Source: Acidobacteriota bacterium
GTDB taxonomy: Bacteria > Acidobacteriota > UBA6911 > RPQK01 > DATIPO01
Assembly (NCBI GenBank): GCA_028277865.1
Contig: JANQFM010000437.1
Location: forward strand, 1 to 13,593
Direction of reading: 5' to 3'
Length of the DNA stretch: 13,593 nucleotides
Shown here piece after piece: positions 1 through 6,905 of the stretch (position 1 is its first letter; every line of letters starts with the position of its first letter). A program made the translations under genes and the position numbers. The notes below the pieces were generated by a model. The model worked only from the letters and a program-made list of their open reading frames with translations, was not told the origin of the DNA and did not search any database.

Positions 1-1
1 C

Positions 2-67
2 AAGTCCATCCAGATCCGCTACGCCCGCTTCGTCGCGAGTGTGGACATACGGCTGCATCCCGCCTAA
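2..67 (+). CDS. C-terminal end of an unidentified upstream protein (partial)
   Basis: Frame 2 is open from the left edge to a TAA at 65-67 and gives 21 residues ending IRLHPA. It is called coding because it reads as ordinary protein and because a strong GC hairpin follows 13 bp after the stop, as expected at the end of a transcription unit. Too little is present to name a family. The alternative is that it is chance reading, since 21 codons are weak evidence. Confidence 0.4.
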   Translation, partial: KSIQIRYARFVASVDIRLHPA

Positions 68-704
68 ATCCCGCCACCAAGGGGCTGGCCTGCGCCAGCC
101 CCCATCAAGCCTTGCATCCTGCACTACAACCTTTTTCAAGAAACACCGCCCAGGAGAAAAGAATGGAGCAGCTCTCTGCTCTTGGACGGTTTGCACGATC
201 AAACGCGATGAGAACGGGCTGGAAGAAGAAATCCTGCGAGCCTGGCAAAGAAACCAACAACGCCTGCTCGCACTCCTAGCCCGGCTCACGAGCAGAGAAG
301 AGGCCCCCGACCTCCTGCAAGAAACCTTCCTGCGCGTGTACAAAGCCAAGCCCAAAGAATTCTACGACCAACTCTCCTTCAAATACCTCAGACGAGCCGC
401 AATAACCACAGCCACCGACTACAAGCAAAACCAGCACGCCATGAAAGCCGCCACCGCCGAATATCTGGTACAGCTCAGGATCAAAGGACTCACCGAACAA
501 GCGACAGCCGAACGCCGCCTACTATTCCGTCAAGTCCAAGAAGCAGCGATACACTTGAGCCAAGACGACCAAGAACTCCTGAAAGCCTACTCGGTAAGCG
601 AGAGCATAGCCGCAGAAGCCAGAAGAATTGGCATCCCCGCCTCCACCCTCGCATCACGATACAAAGCCGCAATCAAACGACTCCAACGACAACTGATGCC
701 TTGA
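39..704 (+). CDS. Small sigma-70/ECF-like RNA polymerase sigma factor, start unresolved
   Basis: The product would bind core RNA polymerase and direct it to a special set of promoters. From about base 210 the reading frame looks like a small sigma factor: an N-terminal helix like region 2 (EEAPDLLQETFLRVYK, with the D-L-Q-ETFLRVY pattern of sigma region 2) and a C-terminal helix-turn-helix like region 4 (IAAEARRIGIPASTLASRYKAAIKRLQRQL), where 'IPASTLASRYKAAIKRL' matches the DNA-reading helix. The only in-frame ATG upstream is at 39, but translation from there would read through the previous gene's stop region and its hairpin, giving a low-complexity leader of about 58 residues. A good Shine-Dalgarno (AGGAG at 152-156) with ATG at 163 exists but is in another frame, stopping at 279. 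The N-terminus may therefore be frameshifted, or use a non-standard start. Codons are richer in A and C-ending triplets than those of its neighbours, which may point to transfer. No anti-sigma gene is visible beside it. Confidence 0.6.
   Translation: MWTYGCIPPKSRHQGAGLRQPPSSLASCTTTFFKKHRPGEKNGAALCSWTVCTIKRDENGLEEEILRAWQRNQQRLLALLARLTSREEAPDLLQETFLRVYKAKPKEFYDQLSFKYLRRAAITTATDYKQNQHAMKAATAEYLVQLRIKGLTEQATAERRLLFRQVQEAAIHLSQDDQELLKAYSVSESIAAEARRIGIPASTLASRYKAAIKRLQRQLMP
81..102 (+). terminator. GC-rich hairpin after the first gene, terminator-like
   Basis: GGGGCTGGC at 81-89 pairs perfectly with GCCAGCCCC at 94-102 around a four-base loop. It begins 13 bp after the stop at 67. No T-run follows, so it is not a textbook intrinsic terminator; it could be Rho-assisted or protect the mRNA 3' end. 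Its position also argues that the sigma-like gene downstream does not really start at 39. Confidence 0.5.
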
Positions 705-886
705 AGGATCTGACCAGGAATCGAGTGTGTCAGTTTTTGCGCCACTTCAGCCGTCGAGCAAGACCAGTTTCAACATCTGACGGTAGAACTCCTGTAAGTC
801 CCGGAATCAGACCAAGTCCGCGAAAACAAAGGGCTTCCGCCGCAACTCGTTGAGAATGAAGGGCCAGGGCGTTTGCCCTGACCCGT
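705..886. other. Intergenic stretch, no gene seen, with one short hairpin
   Basis: No convincing coding frame was found. The only structure noted is a hairpin at 861-884: GGGCCAGGGC (861-870) pairs with GCCCTGACCC (875-884) with one mismatch and a GTTT loop. It directly precedes the large palindromic repeat and may be its outermost part. Confidence 0.5.
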
Positions 887-1167
887 GACTGAAAGGGACG
901 GATTCGCCAGCCCAGGGCAAGCCATGGACGAGCCCGACGAGTCCCTGGCGCCACCCTGGGTCATCGACAGCTCTCCGTTTTTCAAAAACCCTGAAAGGGT
1001 GGAATAAACCCGCGCCGGCGCCGACTTCGAAGTGCCTCGAGTTGCAGTCTTTATCTCTCCCTTTCAGGGTTTCCTCGGGCGTTTGGCCATAACCCAGGGT
1101 TTCGCATCGGCCTCGCCGGGCTCGTCCGAGGCTGCACCCTGGGCTGGCGGATCTCTCCCTTTCAGGG
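887..1167. repeat. ~280-bp imperfect palindrome: two inverted ~100-bp repeat units
   Basis: CCCTGAAAGGG, or its reverse complement, occurs four times: about 889-897 (last nine bases), 989-999, 1059-1069 and 1157-1167. These mark the ends of two ~100-bp units in opposite orientation. Blocks inside the units pair exactly: CGCCAGCCCAGGG at 905-917 with its complement at 1137-1149, GACGAGCCCG at 928-937 with 1117-1126, and ACCCTGGGT at 953-961 with 1092-1100. The symmetry centre is the perfect palindrome ACTTCGAAGT at 1024-1033. No protein gene is needed to explain the region; long open frames across it are by-products of the GC-rich repeat. I have the impression that CCTGAAAGGG-bordered units of this kind are common between genes in Acidobacteriota and related phyla, but I cannot verify that here. 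Confidence 0.85.
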
Positions 1168-1225
1168 ATCGGGAAATTGCCGTTTTTGGGGTCAAACAGT
1201 ATCCCCTGGGTGAGGAGTTCTGAAA

Positions 1226-2539
1226 TTAGAAGCATTGCGCAAATGCCCTCTCCAACCGCTCCAGGCCTTGGCTGACCTCGTCCGGGCTGATCAGCATGGA
1301 AGGCCCGATGCGGATCACGTTGCCGTTGAGCCCTCCCAGGCCAAGCAGTAGTCCTTCTTTTTTGCAGGCTTCGATCAGTTCCATGGCCTTGGCAGAAGAG
1401 GGCTGCTTTCTTTGGCGGTCCTCGACCAATTCGATGGCCTGCATCAGCCCCATTCCCCTCACCTCGCCAATGCACTCGAAGCGATCGGCCAGTGCATTCA
1501 GGCCTTGGCGGAGCTGCTTGCCCCTTTCGGTCGATCGCCGAGGTGTGTTTTCTTGCTGCATGACCTCCAAAGTGGCCCGGGCGGCCGCCATGGAAACGGG
1601 ATTGCCGCCGTAGGTCGAGATGGTCTTGGCCGTCCAGGCCTGGGCGATTTCAGGCCGGGTGATGGTGGCGCCCACCGGGGCGCCGTTGGCGATCCCCTTG
1701 GCCATGACCATGATGTCCGGCTCGACGTCCCAATGCTCGATGCCGAACCACTTTTCGCCTGTCCGTCCGAAGCCGGTCTGGACTTCGTCGGAGATGAACA
1801 GCCCGCCATAGTTGCGGATGATGCGGGCGGCCCGCTGAAAGTAGCCCCGTGGAGGCACGATGTACCCGCCCACTCCCTGGATGGTCTCGGCGAAAAAGGC
1901 GGCCGGCTTGCCGTTGGTGGTGGTCTGGATGACTTCTTCGATGTCGTTCGCAAAGCGTTCCGCCAATTCCTCTTCCGAACCGCTGAAGGGTGAGCGGTAG
2001 GGAAATGGGGACATGGCGTGCTTGATGTTGGCCGCCGAGCTGGGCAGCGGCCTCCAGTACACGTTGCCCGTCATATTGCAGGCCACCGTGGAGCGTCCCG
2101 AGAAGCTGAGCCGCAGCACGATGATCTCCTGGCGCCCCGTGTACATCTGGGCCAGCATGATGGCCGTCTCCACCGCTTCGGTGCCGCTGTTGGTGAAATA
2201 GCAGCTCTTGAGGCCGCCGGGGGAGATTTCCGCCAGCTTTCGGGCCACCTCGACTTGGTTGGGATGGATGTAGAGCGAGGAGATGTGCCCCAACTGCTCC
2301 ATCTGCCGACGGGTCGCCTCCAGCACTGCCGGATGGCGGTGCCCCAGCGAGGTGGTGAGGATGCCGGCGAAAAAATCGAGGTATTCCTTGCCGTCCAGAT
2401 CCTTGACCCAGACGCCCTGGGCGCTGGAAAGCACCAACGGCTCGGAATAAAGCGGCAGCAGGCAAGGAAAAAGGAAATCCCGATGCGAATCCCGGCAGGC
2501 TTGCGAGTCTCCGGCCGCCGGGCTGCTGATCATGCTCAC
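1226..2539 (-). CDS. Class III PLP-dependent aminotransferase (alanine-glyoxylate aminotransferase 2-like)
   Basis: A cytosolic fold-type I enzyme that moves an amino group between an amine or amino acid and a 2-oxo acid. With GTG at 2539 as start it has 437 residues, normal for the class. Visible landmarks are the phosphate-binding NSGTEA (117-122), the cofactor aspartate in FISDEVQTGFGRTG (D251) and the Schiff-base lysine in MAKGIANGAPVG (K281). The substrate-defining region most resembles AGXT2/4-aminobutyrate-type enzymes, so the donor is uncertain: alanine, beta-alanine, GABA or a diamine. GTG is chosen because GGGAGG lies 8 bases upstream; ATG at 2533 would be 14 bases away, and further upstream the frame runs into the tRNA gene. 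The usual Y-H-G after the first third is replaced by SFSG (about 145-148). The gene stands alone, 241 bp downstream of tRNA-Leu, same strand. Confidence 0.9.
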   Translation of the reverse strand: MSMISSPAAGDSQACRDSHRDFLFPCLLPLYSEPLVLSSAQGVWVKDLDGKEYLDFFAGILTTSLGHRHPAVLEATRRQMEQLGHISSLYIHPNQVEVARKLAEISPGGLKSCYFTNSGTEAVETAIMLAQMYTGRQEIIVLRLSFSGRSTVACNMTGNVYWRPLPSSAANIKHAMSPFPYRSPFSGSEEELAERFANDIEEVIQTTTNGKPAAFFAETIQGVGGYIVPPRGYFQRAARIIRNYGGLFISDEVQTGFGRTGEKWFGIEHWDVEPDIMVMAKGIANGAPVGATITRPEIAQAWTAKTISTYGGNPVSMAAARATLEVMQQENTPRRSTERGKQLRQGLNALADRFECIGEVRGMGLMQAIELVEDRQRKQPSSAKAMELIEACKKEGLLLGLGGLNGNVIRIGPSMLISPDEVSQGLERLERAFAQCF

Positions 2540-2780
2540 TGTCGTGTCCTCCCGGAAAAATGGCAGGAAATCCTCAGGCATAGGCTGGGACGTTCGCCAT
2601 GGCGCTTCACTTTGAGCCATTCTCCTGCCGAGATCAAGCCCCGACAGCCGATCCGAGTGAAAATCGGTTGCACGACAGGCTGGGAGCATCGCGCCCGGCA
2701 CTTGGGCGGGAGGCACTATTGAGGAATCGACAAAGGCGATTGGGCTCCGGGAATCAAAGCTGCCGACAAACGGTTGGAGA

Positions 2781-2868
2781 TGGTGCCGGAGGGGGGAGTC
2801 GAACCCCCACGGGGATAAACCCCACTGCGCCCTGAACGCAGCGCGTCTGCCAATTCCGCCACTCCGGC
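2781..2868 (-). tRNA. tRNA-Leu(CAG)
   Basis: Reading the minus strand from 2868, the acceptor stem GCCGGAG pairs with CTCCGGC. The D-arm is GGCGGAATTGGCAGACGC, and the anticodon stem CTGCG/CGCAG holds the loop TTCAGGG, giving anticodon CAG (2832-2834), which reads CUG leucine codons. A long variable arm typical of class II tRNAs (GTGGGGTTTATCCCCGT) and a T-arm with GGTTCGACTCC follow. The 3' CCA is encoded at 2781-2783. The structure is complete. Confidence 0.97.
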
Positions 2869-2884
2869 GCGAAAGAGGAAGACG

Positions 2885-2914
2885 AGGATAGCACTTCTCG
2901 TCCGCGCCTCGCAA
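2885..2914 (-). promoter_or_regulatory. Putative promoter of tRNA-Leu
   Basis: On the minus strand TTGCGA (2909-2914) and TATCCT (2885-2890) are separated by 18 bases, and the -10 box ends 16 bases before the tRNA 5' end. Each box matches the sigma-70 consensus at four of six positions. Position makes it plausible; the match alone is modest. Confidence 0.4.
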
Positions 2915-2973
2915 GCGCTCCGGCACGGGCACCACGGGCACGTCGATTCAGCGGACTCAGGGTCCAGAAGAGA

Positions 2974-3004
2974 TTTCACGCAAAGGCGCAAGGAACGCAA
3001 AAAG
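2974..3004 (+). repeat. Dispersed GCAAAGGCGCAAGG-type repeat, copy 1
   Basis: TTTCACGCAAAGGCGCAAGG followed by AACGCAAAAAG resembles the two copies at 3859-3890 and 3900-3929. Core pattern: TTTC-CGCAAAG-CGC-AAG. This copy lies upstream of the secreted-protein gene, so that gene is flanked by related repeats. Confidence 0.6.
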
Positions 3005-3155
3005 AAGAAAGAACGAGGTTTATCAGCGAATGCGTGTATTGAATCCTGGCAAGCGCCACCGTCGGGCCCGCCCCGGCGGCGGCCCAGAGAAGCGTCTCGA
3101 TTCGATTTGCGTGACCGGGCTTGATTTTTCTCTATGCTATGCTGAACAGGCGACT

Positions 3156-3857
3156 ATGGCTCAGCGATACTCGCCTTTGAAACAGGCATTTGCAGCTGCA
3201 ATTTGGATCCTGTTGCTGTTCGGAATCAGTGCGCCTCCGACTGCACAGGAAAAGCCCTCCGAGGAAGAGGAATTCCGGCATCCGGCACGTCAGAATGCGA
3301 TTCTTCGCAAATACTTCCAGGAGCAATACCTGGAGATGAAGCGGTTCGGCCCCAATGCCACCTCCCAACGGCGGCGCGAGTTGCCGCCGGACGCCTTCAT
3401 GGACCGCTTCATCGACAAACGGATCGACCATTTCGTTGAAGAGCTGGAAAAGCGCATGAACTCCATTGAGGAAGGGCTGGAAGACGTGCGGCAGACTGCC
3501 AGCGGGATGAAGACGTCCCCTTCCGAGGAAGGCCGGAAGCGGAATGTCCTCAAGAGGCAGCTAGGTTCACTTGCCGACGATTTGGGAAGGCTGCATAAGA
3601 CCTTGGCCATCCTGCTCTTGGAACTGAAGAGCAAGGCCGGCCTTCAAAGGACGGTTGATTCGAGTCCCGCAAATGCCGGGTTTTCGAAGGAAATCGAGTA
3701 CATTGCCAGCCAGTATTCGCGGGCAGCCGATCAGATCGGCAACTATTTCCTGAAGCCCAGCTTCACGGTTTCCATCCACCAGCTAAAGGGCGAGAACCTG
3801 CTCATCCAGCTGCACCGCGCCAATAAAATGGCCCGCGAGCTGCGCAAATCCCTGTGA
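3156..3857 (+). CDS. Secreted helical protein of unknown function
   Basis: I do not recognise the family. From ATG 3156 it encodes 233 residues. Residues 1-30 form a Sec signal peptide: a basic start (RYSPLK), a hydrophobic core (AFAAAIWILLLFGI) and a probable cleavage site after PPTA at residue 30. The mature part is strongly charged and almost all predicted helix, with coiled-coil-like stretches around residues 90-150 (for example HFVEELEKRMNSIEEGLEDV) and no cysteines, so it is probably a periplasmic or exported structural or binding protein. The frame stays open upstream to 3030, but that extension is basic and has no signal peptide, so the inner ATG is preferred; the Shine-Dalgarno (CAGG, 9 bases away) is weak. 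An extended -10-like TGCTATGCT at 3135-3143 precedes it. It converges with the S9 peptidase gene. Confidence 0.7.
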   Translation: MAQRYSPLKQAFAAAIWILLLFGISAPPTAQEKPSEEEEFRHPARQNAILRKYFQEQYLEMKRFGPNATSQRRRELPPDAFMDRFIDKRIDHFVEELEKRMNSIEEGLEDVRQTASGMKTSPSEEGRKRNVLKRQLGSLADDLGRLHKTLAILLLELKSKAGLQRTVDSSPANAGFSKEIEYIASQYSRAADQIGNYFLKPSFTVSIHQLKGENLLIQLHRANKMARELRKSL

Positions 3858-3929
3858 GTTTCGCGCCAAGACGCCAAGTTCGCTAAGCAGAGGCCCATTC
3901 TTGGCGTTCATTGCGTCTTTGCGCGAAAC
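3858..3929. repeat. Inverted pair of dispersed repeats forming a hairpin between convergent genes
   Basis: GTTTCGCGCCAAGACG (3858-3873) pairs with CGTCTTTGCGCGAAAC (3914-3929) with a single mismatch, enclosing about 40 bases. Both arms are copies of the repeat seen at 2974-3004, here facing each other. The structure fills the 74-bp gap between the stops of the secreted protein (3857) and the S9 peptidase (3932), so it may stop transcription from both sides, although no T-run is present. Confidence 0.7.
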
Positions 3930-3931
3930 CC

Positions 3932-6037
3932 TCATCTGCCCAGATGCTTCTCCAAAAACTCTGAAGCAGCCCGGAATGCCCTCAGCCAGGAGCGGTGCAG
4001 CAGGAAGCCGTGGACTTCGTCGGGGAAAACCAGCTGCTCGAACTCGACCTTCCTCTCCAGCAGGGCACGGGCCAGGTCGACGCTTTCGCTGAAAGGGACG
4101 TTGCGGTCGTCGTCGCCGTGAATGAGCAGCACGGGTGAATTCCAGGTGTCGATATCGGCCATGGGCGAGGACTCGAAGGCCAGTCGGGCGGCTTCCTGCA
4201 GTTCCAAAGGATTGTAGGAGGGCACGAAATTGTTGATCACCACATTCCAATCGTGGACGCCGTGAACGTCCACGCCGGCGGCGAACAGGTCGGAAGCGCG
4301 CGCCAGGCCCAAGGCCGTCAGGTAGCCGCCGTAAGAGCCGCCCCAGAGTCCGATACGCTCGGGATCCACATCCGGGCGGCTGCGCAGGTAGAGTCCGGCG
4401 CCCATGACGTCGTTGAATTCGCTGGCCCCGGCGGCACCGTAGTTGAGGGCTTCGCGAAACTCCATCCCATAGCCGATTCCGCTGCGGTAGTTGACCGACA
4501 TCACCACGTAGCCCCGGCTGGCCAAGTATTGGTTGAGGGCGTAGCAGTTGTGGTAGTAGCTGCTGTAGTGCCATCCCAGCAGCATCTGGCGACGCGACCC
4601 GCCGTGGAAGTAGAGCATGGCGGGGCGCTTTTCACCCGCCGGGATGTTGGGAGGAAGAAAGAGCTGGCCGTGGATTTTCATCCCGTCCGCCGAGGAAAAA
4701 ACGACTTGCCGGGGTTCAACCAGGTGCTGCTCGGGAAAGCTGCCGGGCAGGCTCCCCGGCGCCAGTGGGCGGGGCTGACCGCCCTCCGGCAGGATGTAGG
4801 GCTGGGCGGGGCTTGCACCGCTGGAACGGATCAGGGCCACAGCGCCCCCGTTCAGGGGAGTGGGTGACCATTCGTTGCTTTGCCCGCTGGTCAAAGCCTG
4901 AGGCGTGCCGCCTGAAGCGGCTACTTGCCAGATATGGCGCCGATCGATGTCGCCTTGGTTGGAGGAATAGACCACCGAGCGCCCGTCGGCGGACATGCGG
5001 ACCATTTCCACTTCGAAGTTTCCCGGAGTCAGCAGGCGGGCGCTACCTCCGTCGGCCGGAACCGAGTAAAGGTGGGTCCAGCCCTCTTTCTCCCAGGGAA
5101 AGACGAGATGCCCGTCGGCGCTCCAAAAGATCTGGTTGCCGGCCACGATGTTGCGGAATGCGCTGCCCGGTCCCGGATCGGCCTTCCAAACCGATCGCGA
5201 TTGCCCGGAGGCCGCATCGGCTACCCGAATCTCCCAGGGAAGGTCTTGACGTTGGGGCGTAAAGATGAGCACTCGGGGCGAGGGCGGCTGGCGCATGAAG
5301 GCGATGTGGCGCCCGTCGGGAGACCAAACAGGGTTGTTGTCCTGGTTGAGGCTTGGGTCAAGAAAGCGCAGTGACTCGGCTTCGAGGTCATAAACCCCGA
5401 TGTAGCTGTGCCCGCCCCGTCGGCTGGTCAAGGCCAGCCTGGCGCCGTTCGGCGACCATCTGAGCTGGGCGGATCCCCCTCGGGCCTGGATGAGCTGGCG
5501 CGGCTTGAGATCCTCGCCTTGAGGGGCTTCAAAGTCGATCCACCAGACTTGACCGCGTCGTGTGAAAGCCAGTCCGTCGCCCCGTGGGGAAACGGCGGGG
5601 CCGCTGCCTTCGGTCAGCTTGTGTGGCTCGGCGGCACCCTCGGCATCAACCATCCAGATGGCCTGCTCCGTGCCGCCGGGAAGGTGCAGGGGGTTGGGAA
5701 GCTCTCCGCGCCGGTTGGCGCCGTCGCCGCGTACGAAGACAATCCGGTTGCCGTCGGGGGTCCAGGCAAGCTGCGAAATGGTCTGGCCATCGTCCTCGCT
5801 CCACTGGGTGATCTGCTTTCCCTTGTAATCGGGAGGCCCGGCCACCCAGATGTTGCGGGCACCCTGATGATTGATCACCCAGGCCACCTTCCCCCCTTTG
5901 GGAGCGGCGCTCATTCCCGAGGGAAATGGGCTGCCGAGAATCTGCTCCAAGGTAAACGGGCCGTCCGGAGCAGCGGCTGACGTTGTCAGCGCGGAAATAG
6001 AAAAGAGAATCGTCCAGATCAAACATCGATGCTTCAT
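3932..6037 (-). CDS. S9 family peptidase (prolyl oligopeptidase / DPP-IV / acylaminoacyl-peptidase type)
   Basis: A serine peptidase that trims short peptides, probably in the periplasm. It has 701 residues from ATG 6037. Residues 1-23 are a Sec signal peptide (basic MKHR, hydrophobic LIWTILFSISALTT, cleavage after SAAA). Residues ~45-440 carry TolB/WD40-like blades with repeated W-S-P-D/N-G-x-x-I/L-A motifs (for example WSPDGRHIAFM), forming the beta-propeller that restricts access. Residues ~455-701 are the alpha/beta-hydrolase with GGSYGGY (nucleophile S568), HGDDDRNV (D644) and DEVHGF (H676), a complete triad. Exact specificity (dipeptidyl, acylaminoacyl or proline-specific) cannot be read from sequence. 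ATG 6037 is preferred over 6184 because the longer form would place non-signal, repeat-derived residues before the signal peptide; GGGGGAG lies just upstream. It is 155 bp downstream of the CheX-like gene. Confidence 0.93.
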   Translation of the reverse strand: MKHRCLIWTILFSISALTTSAAAPDGPFTLEQILGSPFPSGMSAAPKGGKVAWVINHQGARNIWVAGPPDYKGKQITQWSEDDGQTISQLAWTPDGNRIVFVRGDGANRRGELPNPLHLPGGTEQAIWMVDAEGAAEPHKLTEGSGPAVSPRGDGLAFTRRGQVWWIDFEAPQGEDLKPRQLIQARGGSAQLRWSPNGARLALTSRRGGHSYIGVYDLEAESLRFLDPSLNQDNNPVWSPDGRHIAFMRQPPSPRVLIFTPQRQDLPWEIRVADAASGQSRSVWKADPGPGSAFRNIVAGNQIFWSADGHLVFPWEKEGWTHLYSVPADGGSARLLTPGNFEVEMVRMSADGRSVVYSSNQGDIDRRHIWQVAASGGTPQALTSGQSNEWSPTPLNGGAVALIRSSGASPAQPYILPEGGQPRPLAPGSLPGSFPEQHLVEPRQVVFSSADGMKIHGQLFLPPNIPAGEKRPAMLYFHGGSRRQMLLGWHYSSYYHNCYALNQYLASRGYVVMSVNYRSGIGYGMEFREALNYGAAGASEFNDVMGAGLYLRSRPDVDPERIGLWGGSYGGYLTALGLARASDLFAAGVDVHGVHDWNVVINNFVPSYNPLELQEAARLAFESSPMADIDTWNSPVLLIHGDDDRNVPFSESVDLARALLERKVEFEQLVFPDEVHGFLLHRSWLRAFRAASEFLEKHLGR

Positions 6038-6104
6038 GACTCCCCCAATTTGCAGCTTCGCGAAGGCGGGCGCAGTGCTCTTGTTATCGAATATCGTCGC
6101 ATCC

Positions 6105-6184
6105 GGGTGGGGGAGTCGGGTACCAGGTTGTCGGGTTTCAGGCTGCCAACCCCGAACTGCGAACCGTGGACTCTCTTCTCCCAT
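6105..6184. repeat. Repeat-like intergenic segment between the CheX-like and peptidase genes
   Basis: The segment with GTCGGGTTTCAGGCTGCCAA and CCCGAACTGCGAACCGTGGA has the look of low-complexity intergenic elements that read as peptide in several frames. There is no second copy in this window, so the call rests on composition and recollection of similar text elsewhere. It lies in the leader of the S9 peptidase. Confidence 0.3.
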
Positions 6185-6192
6185 CCCTACCG

Positions 6193-6651
6193 CTATCCCT
6201 TGGCCCCCGCCACGACCGAGACGAGCAAATCCTTGCCGTTGCAGGTCACGGGCAGCTTGACCGCTTTCCGGCTCTTCAATATCTCCATCGAGTATTCGGA
6301 ACCGAGCACTACGCAGGGCGGTGAAAGAGCCGACGAGCCGGGAAGCAGCCTGGCCACGTTTCCGGCGAACATGTTGGTAATCTCGCCCATGACATCCTTG
6401 ACATCATCGTCCACCTGATCGAACTCGGACATGAGCATGGCGCCGGCCATGGTGCAGGCCATTTCACTGGAGCATTCCAAAAGGGCCGTTCCGTTCCAGT
6501 CTCCGGCCATTCCCACACTGGCTGTAATCTTGATTGCTCCGGGCGCTGATTGCGGGGCACCGTCGGAGGTTTGGAGTTCCAGCCCCAGCATGGAGGTGAA
6601 GATCGAATTAATGGACTCAAATACTGCATCGCGTGTGAGTTCTGCTGCCAT
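6193..6651 (-). CDS. Stand-alone CheX-like phosphatase domain protein
   Basis: Members of the CheC/CheX/FliY family remove phosphate from phosphorylated response regulators such as CheY. The 152-residue product matches a single CheX domain in length. The active-site helix is visible as DVMGEITNMFAGN, with the family pattern D/S-x3-E-x2-N (D86, E90, N93). The closing beta-strands (SMEILKSRKAVKLPVTCNGK) are also CheX-like. ATG 6651 is preferred over 6666 because GGAGG lies 7 bases upstream. No CheA, CheY or receptor gene is in the window, so the partner is unknown; it may serve a response regulator outside chemotaxis. The protein is cytosolic with no signal or membrane segment. Confidence 0.82.
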   Translation of the reverse strand: MAAELTRDAVFESINSIFTSMLGLELQTSDGAPQSAPGAIKITASVGMAGDWNGTALLECSSEMACTMAGAMLMSEFDQVDDDVKDVMGEITNMFAGNVARLLPGSSALSPPCVVLGSEYSMEILKSRKAVKLPVTCNGKDLLVSVVAGAKG

Positions 6652-6722
6652 CGGGTCTCCTCCCAAGGTGTCGGACGGGCCATCCTATCATGAAAAATAG
6701 CGGGTTTCCTCATGCCCGAGAT

Positions 6723-6888
6723 GCTAGGCCGATAGGGTCTCAGGGTTCTTCACGATTGAGTCAAATTTGGCTGCGAGGGGTCCGGCGGCGGTCAGGGGTC
6801 CCGGGTTCCGGGCTCCAGGTCCCAGGTTCCGGATTCCAGAGTCCGAATCCCGAAAACCCGGAACCTGGAACCCGTAACCTGGAACCCG
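6723..6888. repeat. 166-bp interspersed repeat, copy A
   Basis: It aligns without gaps to 9035-9200 with about 10 differences by eye (about 94% identity). The first half is unique-looking (TCAGGGTTCTTCACGATTGA, then TTGGCTGCGAGGGGTCCGGC). The second half contains GGTTCCGGGCTCC-type runs followed by GGAACCTGGAACCC-type runs, which can fold back. It lies between the CheX-like gene and the 3' end of the glycosyltransferase gene. Confidence 0.92.
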
Positions 6889-6905
6889 ATGAGATCCCCT
6901 TTCTC

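Noticed and set aside
887..1167. CRISPR array
   Set aside because: The CCCTGAAAGGG repeats are only 11 bases, occur in inverted pairs, and the intervening stretches are related to each other rather than unique spacers.
807..1475. 222-codon minus-strand open frame across the repeat region and the aminotransferase end
   Set aside because: It follows the palindromic repeat and then overlaps the end of the aminotransferase in another frame; the translation is rich in R, G and P and matches no domain.
2540..2941. N-terminal extension of the aminotransferase frame
   Set aside because: It runs through the tRNA-Leu gene; the GTG at 2539 with GGGAGG 8 bases upstream is a better start and gives normal length.
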